DNA of 58,364 nucleotides from Marine Group II euryarchaeote MED-G34 (GTDB taxonomy: Archaea > Thermoplasmatota > Poseidoniia > Poseidoniales > Thalassarchaeaceae), in contig NTJT01000005.1 of NCBI GenBank assembly GCA_002457605.1, positions 1 through 58,364 on the forward strand. Direction: 5' to 3'. The number at the start of each line of letters is the position of its first letter. The first letter of the stretch is position 1. Below the pieces are notes generated by a model. That model ran no database searches. It was not told the origin of the DNA and worked only from the letters and a program-made list of their open reading frames with translations. The translations under genes and the position numbers were made by a program. Positions 24,001 to 33,014 of the stretch are shown piece after piece.

Positions 24001-24429
24001 TCACTGAAGCAGGACTGCCTCCTCGCAGACCCGTTTGAACATGTTTAGGAAGCCATTGGCCCTACTTGGAGTGAGTGAGGAGCGGATACCCATCGCCTCG
24101 GCATAATCAGGCTCCATCTCAGCCACCTCGGAAGGATTCATGCCGTTTACGGCGATCGCCGTCACCGCCATCAGACCCTGTACAATCTGGGCATCAGCAC
24201 CTCCTCTCAGGAGAAACCCTCCATTTTCATCGACTGAGCATATGATGTGAGCTCTAGACTGACAACCGTGGACTTGGTTGCCGTCATTCCACTCTTCCTG
24301 TGGGAGCGGTGAGGGATGCAATTTGGCATATCCGAACAATAGCTCGTATCTCTCCATCGCATCGAAGCAGGCGCGGAACTCCTCAACCACAGGGTCGAGG
24401 TGCACGGGCCACTTCCTGTCCTCTGCCAT
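24001..24429 (-). CDS. sufE: Cysteine desulfuration protein SufE
   Basis: 142 residues. SufE accepts persulfide sulfur from SufS and stimulates it. The acceptor cysteine is C56 in the VHGCQSRAH motif, followed by the family GGADAQIVQGLMAV region. It lies 42 bases after sufS and 9 bases before the sufT-like gene. SufE-SufS pairs are typical of bacteria and of archaea that took up the SUF system. Confidence 0.95.
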   Translation of the reverse strand: MAEDRKWPVHLDPVVEEFRACFDAMERYELLFGYAKLHPSPLPQEEWNDGNQVHGCQSRAHIICSVDENGGFLLRGGADAQIVQGLMAVTAIAVNGMNPSEVAEMEPDYAEAMGIRSSLTPSRANGFLNMFKRVCEEAVLLQ

Positions 24430-24471
24430 ACTACTGCGTCCTAGAGGCCAGCCTTGAACGTGACTAGGCGG

Positions 24472-25698
24472 TTAGGCGAATCTCTGCACCACTTCGCCTA
24501 GGTACTCTACGAAGGACTCCGCTTCTCCCATGGTATTGTAGATCCAGAACGAGGCGCGGTTTGTAGAAGGGACCCCCAAGGCGTCCATTAGAGGTTGGGC
24601 GCAGTGATGGCCGGTCCTGACGGCGAAACCACCCTCGTCGAGAAGTAGTGCGAGGTCCTGAGACTGGATGCTCTCGTGCAAGAAAGAGACAGCTCCACTG
24701 CTGTCTTCTCTCTCGGGGTCGCCATAAATTCTGATTCCAGGGATTTCTCTCATCCTAGCTGCAGTCCAAGAGGCGATGTCATTGATGTGAGCGTGGACCT
24801 CGCTCATGTCGAACTGGTCGAGCCATTCCACAGCGGCACCCCATCCTATCGCCTCAGCAATCCGAGGAGTCCCGGTCTCAAACATGGCGTGGCCCTCTTG
24901 GAACGTCGAGCCCTCGATGGTGACTCTCTTAATCATCGAGCCCCCCGTCATGAACGGACCCATCTCGGCCATCGCATCTCGCTTCACCAGTATGCACCCT
25001 ATTCCCGTGGGTCCGGCCATTTTGTGAGCCGAGATGGCGACGAAGTCGGCTCCCAGAGAGTCGAAGTCGATCCTCTCGTGAGGCGCGCCCTGCGCGCAGT
25101 CAATCAACACCCGAGCACCAACGGAGTGTGACATCTCTACGATTTCTTCTACAGGATTGCGCACCCCCAAGACATTGCTAGTGTGTACGACGCAGACCAA
25201 TGAGGCCCCATCCAGAGCTACTTCGAAGGCATCCATGTCGAGAGTGAATGACTCGGTGTCTATCGGCACGTACCTGACTTCGACGCCCTTGTCAATCGAC
25301 ATCTGCTGCCACGGCACGATATCAGCATGGTGCTCCATCTCGGTCAGAACGACGACATCTCCCTCGCTGAGATTTTCCCGTGCCCAACCGTAGGCGACTA
25401 AGTTGATTGCCTCGGTGGCGCCGCTGGTGTAGATCATCTGATCGGGCGAAGTTCCAAAGTAGGATGATATTCGCTCCCGGGCGCTCTCAAGAGCGGTGGT
25501 AGCCTCGTCTGCAAGAGTGTGGTTGGCGCGGTGGGCATTAGAGTTGTACTCCTCGTAGTATCGTGACATGGCGTCGATAACGCACTGCGGCTTCTGTGAG
25601 GTTGCGGCGTTGTCGAAGTATACGAGTTTCTTGCCGTTAGGCAGAGTGCGTCCCAGAATAGGGAAATCCCCCCTTATAGCCTCAATATCCAGAGCCAT
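24472..25698 (-). CDS. sufS: Cysteine desulfurase SufS
   Basis: PLP enzyme that takes sulfur from cysteine for Fe-S clusters and tRNA thiolation. The PLP lysine is K226 in ISAHKMAGPTGIG, and the persulfide cysteine is C366 in RTGHHCAQPL. YFDNAATSQKP near the start is typical of group II desulfurases. 408 residues, normal length. It is first in the sufS-sufE-sufT run. Upstream is a ~180-base divergent gap shared with the SLOG-protein gene. Confidence 0.96.
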   Translation of the reverse strand: MALDIEAIRGDFPILGRTLPNGKKLVYFDNAATSQKPQCVIDAMSRYYEEYNSNAHRANHTLADEATTALESARERISSYFGTSPDQMIYTSGATEAINLVAYGWARENLSEGDVVVLTEMEHHADIVPWQQMSIDKGVEVRYVPIDTESFTLDMDAFEVALDGASLVCVVHTSNVLGVRNPVEEIVEMSHSVGARVLIDCAQGAPHERIDFDSLGADFVAISAHKMAGPTGIGCILVKRDAMAEMGPFMTGGSMIKRVTIEGSTFQEGHAMFETGTPRIAEAIGWGAAVEWLDQFDMSEVHAHINDIASWTAARMREIPGIRIYGDPEREDSSGAVSFLHESIQSQDLALLLDEGGFAVRTGHHCAQPLMDALGVPSTNRASFWIYNTMGEAESFVEYLGEVVQRFA

Positions 25699-25876
25699 TG
25701 CTGTTCCTCGGACATTTCGAACAGACGGTCCGATATCAACTCGCGCTCGGGTATTCCGGTGATTATGGGTAGGATTCTGCTTACCTTATTCCCTAGAAGA
25801 AGAAAAAATTCAGAAAACGACTGAATCGCACATTGACAGGGGATGTTTATTGTTCACAACCCCCATCGGCCGGTCC

Positions 25877-26326
25877 ATGGCGGGCCATGCTGGACAAGAC
25901 ACGGTCGAGCGGCTCGGGAGCCGCGACCTCAATCTGGATGGGGAAATTATCAATCTCGCTATCGTTGGATCGAGTAGGTTCTATGACTTCATGGCCTTTG
26001 AGATAGCCGTTGAATCTTGGGTAGATGATAACGGCTATCCGGACATGATTATCGTTGGTGGTGCGAGCGGTGTCGATTACATGGCCGAGCGCTGGGCCGA
26101 CAACAACTCAGTTCCGATAGCTGTATTCGCTGAGGAGTGGAGTGACCCCAATAGAAGTCTAGTTGACAGGGGCAGAGCCGAGGCCGCTAACACCCTGACC
26201 GAGAAGATTCTGAGTGGGGCCTCGCATATCCTAGCAATGCCATCTCCAACTAGCAAATGGACGAGAATAGTGATTGAACAGGCAGCTTCCAGGGGCATCC
26301 CCACGGATGTTCATGAAGTGGAATGA
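25877..26326 (+). CDS. SLOG-domain protein (DUF2493/YspA-like)
   Basis: 149 residues from the ATG at 25877; an upstream TTG in frame is less likely. A Rossmann-like NLAIVGSSRFYD start and the phosphate-binding IIVGGASGVDYMAERWA motif fit the SLOG superfamily, which binds nucleotides or nucleotide-derived ligands. Ligand and role are unknown. An AT-rich GTTTATTG about 29 bases upstream could be its TATA box. The gene ends one base before the CCA end of tRNA-Glu on the other strand. Confidence 0.75.
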   Translation: MAGHAGQDTVERLGSRDLNLDGEIINLAIVGSSRFYDFMAFEIAVESWVDDNGYPDMIIVGGASGVDYMAERWADNNSVPIAVFAEEWSDPNRSLVDRGRAEAANTLTEKILSGASHILAMPSPTSKWTRIVIEQAASRGIPTDVHEVE

Positions 26327-26327
26327 T

Positions 26328-26405
26328 TGGTGCTCCTGTCGGGATTCGAACCCGAGTCGCCGGGATGAAAACCCGGAATGATGGGCCGTGCTACACCACA
26401 GGAGC
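26328..26405 (-). tRNA. tRNA-Glu(TTC)
   Basis: On the minus strand the acceptor GCTCCTG pairs with CAGGAGC. The anticodon stem CCGGG/CCCGG closes TTTTCAT (anticodon TTC). T-loop TTCGAAT, discriminator A and an encoded CCA are present. No intron. Confidence 0.95.
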
Positions 26406-26443
26406 GACGAGGTGACGACAGACGTCCCCCCCATAACGATTCG

Positions 26444-29425
26444 TCACGGAGGGTTGCCCGATCCCGCGGTGGTGATGGTTTGCGATTCGGGCGTGCCGTC
26501 CTGGTCGGAATCTATGGTGATGACCGTGACGATGAGGCCTTGGGATGTGCCGGCGACGTAGTCAATTTGGAATCCGATCCAAGTGCTGTTGGTGTGGTAA
26601 GCATGTCCCTGAGGACTGATGTTCCACTCAAATACGGAGTGTGAGAGATAGCCTTCCTGCAGTACCTCGATGCTACCGGTGGAAGAGAGCGAGAGGTTTC
26701 TCGCATGCCAGATGTTGTTATTGGCCGCGGAAGTCACGTTGCCGTCAGCGTTGTCGTCCCTCTGCCCCATGTAGTGACGGTGGAACACCCTACGGTTGAG
26801 GAAGTCGTCGTTGTTGGTGTCAGTTGCCTGCCAGGTCCGACTTAGATAGTGGTAGGTATCAGGACTGCCATCTGAGTTGTTATCCCACGCTGTCAAGGTG
26901 GCCACTCCGATACGGATGGTATGCGGCTGCTGCCATGAGTTGCGCCATATCTCCATCGAACGCGTCTCCTCGGAGACATACGTCCATCCGTGGGCGTGCT
27001 CATCGAGGTACAACGTCTCCCTAACCCGTCTGAAGACATGCTCCTCAGAGCCGTCCTCATTGGGGTCCCACCATGTCAGGGTAGCAGTGTATGACTCGCG
27101 CTGCTCTAGGTGGTGGTCGAAGTCCCAGTCGGTCGCATTGGACATGTGTATGATTCTCTGCTTCCACTCAAGCATCCCATCCGCATCGTCATCGACCATG
27201 CGAGTCAGTGCGAACCGGTGGATGTGGTGCTCCACCATCCCCCAGTCCCAGTGCTGGTGCCAGCCTCGCATTCGGGCGGTGTAGTCAAGGTCGCCGTCGT
27301 GGTCAGTGTCGACCTTGAGGACCCCTGCTCGCCATGTCCACTGCAATTCGATGATGCCGTTGGAGTCGTTGTCGAACTGAGCGGTGTTCTGCTGAAGCGC
27401 GCGGACCACATCGACATTGCCGTCTGAGTTAGTGTCCCTAACTACAACTGCTCGCAGGTTGTCACGATGGCGGTCGGCATTGCCGTCCTCAGTAGGGTCC
27501 CATATCCACGAAGTGTGGTCGATTGCCATCCAGCGCTCTGGCGTGCCGTCATCGTTGCCATCGATGCGATGGATGAGTCGAGAGTGCGAGAAGTAGGCGG
27601 TCAGGACCGAGCCGATGCCCTGATCGACCATCCTCTGGTCCCGATTCAGGATAACCCTGCGCTCCAGATTGCCATCTTGGTCGGCATCGGTCCGGGCATG
27701 AACGAACAGGTGTATGTTGACATCCTCATAGGTGCCATTGTCCCAAGTCCACACGGTCCTGGTCAGGACGTCGTGTCGCTCGGGTATACCATCTGAGTTC
27801 TGATCGACGAGGTCCATCCCCCTGAAGCGTGTGAAAAAGAGGTCATCTTGCCCGTCGCCGTCGCGGTCGTGCGAGCATTGGGTGTTGCGAACTAGGATGA
27901 TGCGTTCGGGACCTGGGATGCCGTCCGAGTCAAACCAGAACACGCCTACCGTCCTGTGGCAGAGGGTCTCTGCGACCCCGTCGTTATCCCAGTCCTCCCA
28001 GAAGCTATCGTTCCACCACGTGGCCGTTACTTGCGAGATGGAACGCGAGTAGGTCTGCTCTTGCATAGAGGAGTCGTCGATTTCCCCCCATGCCTCGTCG
28101 AACACGGGTTCGACTATCTCAGTCCTCGCTGCGTTTTCGAGAGGGTTTGGGACGAGTTCGTCCTCAGAGGGAGCCTCGTCCTCGTTGACGACGCTGCTCT
28201 GAATCATCAGGGGGTCACTCGGGATGGTGTCGGTCTCTTCCTCGTCGCCAACCTCGTCGCGCACTGATTCCTCATCGGTAGTCACCCAGTCATCGACCTC
28301 TTGGTCATCATCGTAGTATCCATCTCCATCTGGGTCGAAATCAGACTGCCAATCATACTCAGAGTCGCTCTGGGCCTCGGTAACCTCGTCGACATTACCA
28401 TCGCCGTCAGCGTCGAGCCCTTGCTCGACTTCGTTTTCCAACTGCTCCTCGGCCTCGCCCTCCAATTCATCCTGGAGCTGCGCAGCCTCTAGATCGTCGG
28501 CGACTGAAACCACTTCGACGTGGAACACGCGCTCAGTGGTAATTCCAGTGGGCCCTGTGGCAGTCACACGGACCACGTAGATTCCTTCTTCGGAGTACTG
28601 ATGCGATTCATCGGCCATAGCCGGGTCGGATGTGGAGTCGTCGCCCCAGTCGATCGAGACAGAGGTTGGCCCTAATGGATCCTCTGCTACAGTGGCGATG
28701 CTGAGTTCACCGGCCAGATTGAGGTGTATGCGCCCCTGAGGGGAGGGATTGGTTGAGACGGTGAGCAATGGGGCGTTCGCGTCGTCTATTCTTATCGATT
28801 CCTGCACAGTGGCTAGGAAGCCCGAGGTGTCCGTGACCGATACACGGACCGAGTAGGTTCCCGGCTCACCCCAAATATGCTGACCAGCGAGGTCGCGCAG
28901 AGTGGCACCATCTGAGAAGTCCACCTCTACCACTAGATTGTCGCCATCAGGATCGGTAGCGTCCACGGACCAAGCAATGGGGACTCCTGCAATGCCCTCG
29001 GAAGGAAGTTCAAGTGAGACAGTAGGCGCCCTGTTAGGCTCAATCAGTGTGAATATGACCGCTGACACAGTAGAAGCACCCATTGAATCAGTCAACTCTA
29101 CCTCAATGGTGTGAGTCCCAACTGAGAGGAATCCCGCATCGTAGGCCAAGCTGTTGGATGTCTGGACGAGTACACCATCGAGGCGCCAGTTGGCGATGAA
29201 AGGGGCGGTTCCTTCCTCAATGACAGCGTTTGCGATGATCAGATCGCTTGCCGAGGTCGGTGAGCCTTCGATAGTCACACTTGCAGTCACTACCGACGGC
29301 TCTGGCTGCTCAACAATCTCATCGGTGGCACCCAAGCATCCAGAACCCAGCATCAGGGCAACTAGGAAAAGACCAGTATGGATTCGGTGACGGTTGTTTC
29401 TTTCTCGGTAAGTCCTGTACATCAA
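26444..29425 (-). CDS. Giant PKD-domain lipoprotein with many calcium-loop repeats
   Basis: 993 residues. The signal peptide ends in a lipobox (LMLGSGC). Residues ~40-300 are about three PKD/immunoglobulin-like domains (PDGDNLVVEVDFSDG, SVSIDWGDDSTSD). A very acidic linker (~310-440) includes DADGDGNVDE and DPDGDGYYDDDQ. The last ~540 residues are a long run of repeats, each with a DxDxDG-type calcium loop followed by strand-rich, Trp/His/Arg-rich sequence (e.g. DNNSDGSPDTYHYLSRTW). This resembles FG-GAP or dockerin-like calcium repeats, but I do not recognise the exact family. It probably forms an extended surface structure. It lies behind a membrane-bound regulator gene in the same direction. 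Confidence 0.83.
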   Translation of the reverse strand: MMYRTYRERNNRHRIHTGLFLVALMLGSGCLGATDEIVEQPEPSVVTASVTIEGSPTSASDLIIANAVIEEGTAPFIANWRLDGVLVQTSNSLAYDAGFLSVGTHTIEVELTDSMGASTVSAVIFTLIEPNRAPTVSLELPSEGIAGVPIAWSVDATDPDGDNLVVEVDFSDGATLRDLAGQHIWGEPGTYSVRVSVTDTSGFLATVQESIRIDDANAPLLTVSTNPSPQGRIHLNLAGELSIATVAEDPLGPTSVSIDWGDDSTSDPAMADESHQYSEEGIYVVRVTATGPTGITTERVFHVEVVSVADDLEAAQLQDELEGEAEEQLENEVEQGLDADGDGNVDEVTEAQSDSEYDWQSDFDPDGDGYYDDDQEVDDWVTTDEESVRDEVGDEEETDTIPSDPLMIQSSVVNEDEAPSEDELVPNPLENAARTEIVEPVFDEAWGEIDDSSMQEQTYSRSISQVTATWWNDSFWEDWDNDGVAETLCHRTVGVFWFDSDGIPGPERIILVRNTQCSHDRDGDGQDDLFFTRFRGMDLVDQNSDGIPERHDVLTRTVWTWDNGTYEDVNIHLFVHARTDADQDGNLERRVILNRDQRMVDQGIGSVLTAYFSHSRLIHRIDGNDDGTPERWMAIDHTSWIWDPTEDGNADRHRDNLRAVVVRDTNSDGNVDVVRALQQNTAQFDNDSNGIIELQWTWRAGVLKVDTDHDGDLDYTARMRGWHQHWDWGMVEHHIHRFALTRMVDDDADGMLEWKQRIIHMSNATDWDFDHHLEQRESYTATLTWWDPNEDGSEEHVFRRVRETLYLDEHAHGWTYVSEETRSMEIWRNSWQQPHTIRIGVATLTAWDNNSDGSPDTYHYLSRTWQATDTNNDDFLNRRVFHRHYMGQRDDNADGNVTSAANNNIWHARNLSLSSTGSIEVLQEGYLSHSVFEWNISPQGHAYHTNSTWIGFQIDYVAGTSQGLIVTVITIDSDQDGTPESQTITTAGSGNPP

Positions 29426-29474
29426 TCAGAGGGCGCCTCTTTCCACCTTAAAGGAAAGTGGGTCATTGGATTTG

Positions 29475-30467
29475 TCAAAGCCTCGAAGAGAGAGGTTCTA
29501 CGAGCGTCGACCATAGCCTCATACCCTCTTCTGTAAGCTGTCGATTGGTGCGCAATCCACTCCTTTTGCGGGTGATTAGTCCCTGCGATTCAAGTCTCTT
29601 CAGGTGGTGTCCCACCAGTTGCTGACTAGTCTCAAGTCTCGATGCTAATTCCCTCTGTGTCGGGGAGGGTTGTCCATCCTCTTGCTCGGCTATCGAGCGA
29701 AGCACCATCAGAGCCACATCACTGAGTTGATTGGCATCGACCGGACGAGGCAGGTTGGATAACTCTGCGGCGCGGTCGACTGCCGAAGTATAGTAACGCA
29801 GTAGACGACCGTCGCGCCTGCACCAGACACGGCCCTCGTTCTCGAGAATTCTGAGATGGTGCACTGCCTGATGATTACCCATCTCAAGAGCACGAATTAT
29901 GCCAGAGAGGTGGCAGCCGGGATGTGCAGTAAGAAAGCCCTCGAGTCGCCCTCTCTGGTAGGTTCCGGCCAGTGTGCCGGAACCCTCAGTGACCCTGAGT
30001 TGCGAGAAGCGGCCCATGGACCTAACCATCTTCGCCCTTGTCGGCTCATCTCCCGCTGAAACCAAAGCGAGAGAGAAAAGGATGACTGCGAGGAATGCGG
30101 AGAAATATGGAACGACTGGCAGTGAGAAATCTAGGATCGTTTCTCTACCTTGGGAATCAGGGGTTTCCGGCTGGAATTCTTGCTGACCATATGAGAGGAT
30201 TCCATTGATGGACCATGTCCCGGCCGTCGAACCGCTCACTGAAACACCTACCAACTCTCCCATGACAGGGCTGAGGAACAGTCCTGCCTCAGGATGTGGT
30301 TCGTGCAGCAGGCCCTGAGAGTCCTCCAGCATCCACACACCAGGTGATGTTCGCACCCAGGTGGCCTCCTGATCTGCGGCAACGGAGGGAGCGGAAACAA
30401 TGAGCAGGGTAGTCAGCACTGCAATGATGGAAACCGTGCGTGTTGCACACGCTGGCGCCCTTGCCAT
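29475..30467 (-). CDS. Membrane-anchored transcription regulator with two winged-helix domains
   Basis: 330 residues. A signal peptide (to about residue 30) is followed by a ~90-residue extracytoplasmic domain, then a membrane helix near 117-138 (YFSAFLAVILFSLALV). Two winged helix-turn-helix domains are predicted on the cytoplasmic side: the first around HLSGIIRALEMGNHQAVHHL, the second around TQRELASRLETSQQLVGHHL with wing LITRKRSGLRTNRQ. This is a one-component design in which an outside signal could act on a DNA-binding module. It lies between a VTT membrane-protein gene and the calcium-loop lipoprotein gene, all on the minus strand; the lipoprotein is a plausible target. Confidence 0.82.
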   Translation of the reverse strand: MARAPACATRTVSIIAVLTTLLIVSAPSVAADQEATWVRTSPGVWMLEDSQGLLHEPHPEAGLFLSPVMGELVGVSVSGSTAGTWSINGILSYGQQEFQPETPDSQGRETILDFSLPVVPYFSAFLAVILFSLALVSAGDEPTRAKMVRSMGRFSQLRVTEGSGTLAGTYQRGRLEGFLTAHPGCHLSGIIRALEMGNHQAVHHLRILENEGRVWCRRDGRLLRYYTSAVDRAAELSNLPRPVDANQLSDVALMVLRSIAEQEDGQPSPTQRELASRLETSQQLVGHHLKRLESQGLITRKRSGLRTNRQLTEEGMRLWSTLVEPLSSRL

Positions 30468-30518
30468 GCGAAATCGGAGATGCTTGCAGGGGTTAAGGGT
30501 CGTGGGTTGTCGCGTTTG

Positions 30519-31124
30519 TCAGGAGTCGTTCTCGCTGTCAACTGCTTCCGCTAGTCCTGTCCACCAGCCTATCAAAGGCAAAATCAGCAACAGTCCCAAT
30601 AATCCACCGACCAACCAGGCTAACGGGTTCTCAATTAGACTGAGAAACTCGTCACCCCAAATCCCAAGCACTATTCCCTCCATACCGAACCTTATGCCTC
30701 GACCGAAGAGACCCGCTGCGATGAACAGCCTGAGGTCCATCCTACCAGCCCCCGCTGCCCAAGCCAGAGCCTTGTAAGGAATTGGGGAGACTGCTGCGAG
30801 GAAGATACCAGCAGACCCGTATCTAATCATCAGGGCATCGAGTCTGGTAACTGTAGCATCGCTGGCGAAACGCTCGAGTATCGGTCTACCAGCATAGGCA
30901 CCGATTCCATATCCCCCTACTGCTCCAACTACGCTAGATAAGGTAGCCACTAGGACAATGGCTAGGATATCGAGAGAGCTATCGGCCCCGAGGACCATAG
31001 GGATGACCAGCAAGTCAGGAGGTGCTGGTTGGAAGGCTGCTTCAGAGGCCGAAACAACGGCCAGGCCAAGTAGGCCCCATTCGCCCGCCCAATCGATTAT
31101 CGAGCTTACAACACCCTCTAACAC
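30519..31124 (-). CDS. VTT/DedA-like membrane protein
   Basis: About 201 residues from the GTG at 31124, which has GGAGGG-type sequence ahead of it; another GTG at 31172 is possible. There are about five hydrophobic segments. The centre has the VTT (SNARE-associated) family pattern: GAVGGYGIGAYAGRP, then SPIPYKALAWAAGAGRM and FGRGIRFGMEGIVLGIWGD. Related proteins act in lipid scrambling or membrane homeostasis. It is the first gene of the minus-strand run ahead of the membrane-bound regulator and diverges from the Nob1-like gene. Confidence 0.85.
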   Translation of the reverse strand: MLEGVVSSIIDWAGEWGLLGLAVVSASEAAFQPAPPDLLVIPMVLGADSSLDILAIVLVATLSSVVGAVGGYGIGAYAGRPILERFASDATVTRLDALMIRYGSAGIFLAAVSPIPYKALAWAAGAGRMDLRLFIAAGLFGRGIRFGMEGIVLGIWGDEFLSLIENPLAWLVGGLLGLLLILPLIGWWTGLAEAVDSENDS

Positions 31125-31223
31125 GTACCCTCGTCCCTCCTTTTCGGGATGAACGTTGCTTCCCGTGGTCACCGACTAGGCGCGGAGGCGACCCCTGAAA
31201 GCGCAGCCAGCCTCCGCCTGAGC

Positions 31224-31721
31224 ATGGCGGCGGGTGAGGTCTTAGACACCGCTGCGCTAATCGCGTGGCCCCTGGAGAGGATGCGTGGCAGCCTTGTTGT
31301 CCATTCCCAGAGAGCAGAGCTCTCCCGAATATCGCCTGATCGTGAGATTATACTCGACGCAGCAGGGCTAGAATGGGCATCTCCGAGTTCTTCTGCGATT
31401 ACTCGAGCCAGTGACCTAGCCACTGCCACAGGAGACATGGCTGGCCTATCACCTGTCGACCTCGAATTGCTGGCGCTGACCATCGAGAGGACCGCAACTC
31501 TGGCAACCGACGATTACAGGCTGCAGAATTTGTGTGAGTTAGGAGGGGTGCCTTGGCTCTCTGTGACCATGGAAGGAATAAGCTCACTTTGGTCCTGGGA
31601 ATTGCGCTGTACGGGATGCGGGGCGGTTTTTCCCTCTCCCGGCACACCTAGTTCTCATCGAGAGTTGGGAACCTGTTCTGATTGCGGTTCCATTCTCAAA
31701 CTGAGTCGCAAGAGGGACTGA
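31224..31721 (+). CDS. Nob1-like PIN-domain endoribonuclease
   Basis: 165 residues from the ATG at 31224, placed so that the PIN-domain start VLDTAALIAW follows directly; an upstream ATG at 31149 adds an unrelated tail. Acidic PIN residues are visible in VLDTAA, LSPVDLELLAL and LATDDYRLQNL. A C-terminal zinc ribbon (CTGCGAVFP ... CSDCGSIL) completes the Nob1 layout. Nob1 makes the 3' end of small-subunit rRNA during ribosome maturation. It is convergent with tatA, and the two stop codons abut exactly. Confidence 0.88.
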   Translation: MAAGEVLDTAALIAWPLERMRGSLVVHSQRAELSRISPDREIILDAAGLEWASPSSSAITRASDLATATGDMAGLSPVDLELLALTIERTATLATDDYRLQNLCELGGVPWLSVTMEGISSLWSWELRCTGCGAVFPSPGTPSSHRELGTCSDCGSILKLSRKRD

Positions 31722-31931
31722 TTATTCAGCCTCGTCAGCGACATCCTCAGTCATACCGCCTCTGTCCATGTCGCGCTCGGCTTCTGATGGGCTTCTGACC
31801 TCATTAACTGCCATTTCATACTCGCCCTTAGCCAATCCAAGACTGCGGGCCAACTCTGGTATCCTCTTAGCGCCGAAGAATAGTACTGCGATTCCAATCA
31901 GAAACGCCATCTCTGTGGGTCCTATTGCCAT
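31722..31931 (-). CDS. tatA: Twin-arginine translocase subunit TatA
   Basis: 69 residues. A short N-terminal membrane helix (TEMAFLIGIAVLFFG) leads into the conserved FGAKRIPELARSLG amphipathic helix and an acidic tail. TatA multimers form the pore that exports folded proteins. It follows a MoaD-like gene in the same direction. No TatC is visible. Confidence 0.93.
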   Translation of the reverse strand: MAIGPTEMAFLIGIAVLFFGAKRIPELARSLGLAKGEYEMAVNEVRSPSEAERDMDRGGMTEDVADEAE

Positions 31932-31986
31932 GCTATCGCCCCTAGGTGAGAGTGTTCTCGTTCAAATGCTTCGGCTCAGTAGTCCA

Positions 31987-32244
31987 TCAACCGCCAGAAA
32001 CAGGAGGAAGGAAGGCTATCTCAGAAGAGTCGGCTAGTGGGGCATCGAGAGATGCCCCTATCTGGCCGTCGATTGCCACTCTGAGGCCCGAATCGAGGTA
32101 TTCCGAGAGTTCGAACCTGTCAATTAGTTGCTCAGCGGTGGTCCCAAACTTGAGTGCGACCTCAATCTCACGTTCGCCCAGTCTCTCGGCTAGAGGTCCG
32201 AAGAACAGCATTCTAACCTTGACGGCCTTCTCTGTGTCGGTCAC
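31987..32244 (-). CDS. MoaD/ThiS-family ubiquitin-like protein
   Basis: 85 residues from a GTG start. Beta-grasp pattern: KVRMLFFGPLAERLG at the start, a central AEQLIDRFEL helix, and the C-terminal LPPVSGG diglycine needed for adenylation and thiocarboxylation. It may serve molybdopterin synthesis (MoaD) or act as a small archaeal modifier (SAMP). It lies 55 bases before tatA in the same direction. A second diglycine protein is at 55659-55859. Confidence 0.87.
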   Translation of the reverse strand: MTDTEKAVKVRMLFFGPLAERLGEREIEVALKFGTTAEQLIDRFELSEYLDSGLRVAIDGQIGASLDAPLADSSEIAFLPPVSGG

Positions 32245-32321
32245 GGGCCACCGAACTCAGCGGCTCCCATCAACCCATCTCCCTCGCAGGGACTATACCG
32301 CCCGCGCACCGCGAAGGGACG

Positions 32322-33014
32322 ATGAGCGAACTCGGGGCCGTGGTCTTCGACTGCGATGGTGTACTCACTGACAACGGCTCCTCTTGGCAGAACATTCACG
32401 ATTACTTCGGGACTGAAAACCTTGAGACACTGGAGCGTTTCCTCAATCGTGAAATCAGCGATGATGAGTTCATGGCAGAAGACATACGCCTGTGGACAGC
32501 GGTGCAGTCCCGCATCCATCGTGACGATATCATGCGATGCTATTCTGGCATCACCCTGATGACAGGGGCACGTGATGTCGTGCGCGAGCTGCAGGAGAGG
32601 GGGGTTTTCGTGGCCATAGTCTCCGCAGGCGTAGATGTCTTCGTCGCGAGCATAGCATCGATGCTCAAGGTCGATGACTGGATCGCCAATGGCTTCGACT
32701 GGGATGACGACGGTTGGCTGCGTGGTCCCGCGCCCTCACTCGTCAACTCGCACGAGAAGGGTTTGTTGGTAGAGAAAATAGCTAGGATCGAAGGGATTGA
32801 TCCGTCGGGAATCGTCTCAGTTGGAGATTCCAGCACGGACTTGTCGATGATGATACCTGGCTCTAGGTTCATCGGCTTCAACCCTGCCCGGCAGAGGGCT
32901 GTGGATGCCTTCAGAGAGGCAGGCGTACCGATAGTGGAAGGCGATGATCTGCGTGACCTATGGCGGCATCTGTATGGCGGCGAGGACTTTCCCGATTCAG
33001 GCGAAAGGGATTGA
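32322..33014 (+). CDS. HAD-superfamily phosphatase, phosphoserine-phosphatase-like
   Basis: 230 residues. HAD motif I is VVFDCDGVLTD with D10 and D12. Motif II follows SAGVD (AIVSAGVDVFV), and motif III/IV are seen as HEKGLLVEKIA and VSVGDSSTDLSMM. The cap helices and length fit SerB-like phosphatases, but substrate is not certain. GACTATACC about 25 bases before the ATG may be a TATA box for a leaderless message. It overlaps the convergent DP1 gene by 18 bases. A serine role would match the SerK-like and glycine-cleavage genes nearby. Confidence 0.82.
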   Translation: MSELGAVVFDCDGVLTDNGSSWQNIHDYFGTENLETLERFLNREISDDEFMAEDIRLWTAVQSRIHRDDIMRCYSGITLMTGARDVVRELQERGVFVAIVSAGVDVFVASIASMLKVDDWIANGFDWDDDGWLRGPAPSLVNSHEKGLLVEKIARIEGIDPSGIVSVGDSSTDLSMMIPGSRFIGFNPARQRAVDAFREAGVPIVEGDDLRDLWRHLYGGEDFPDSGERD

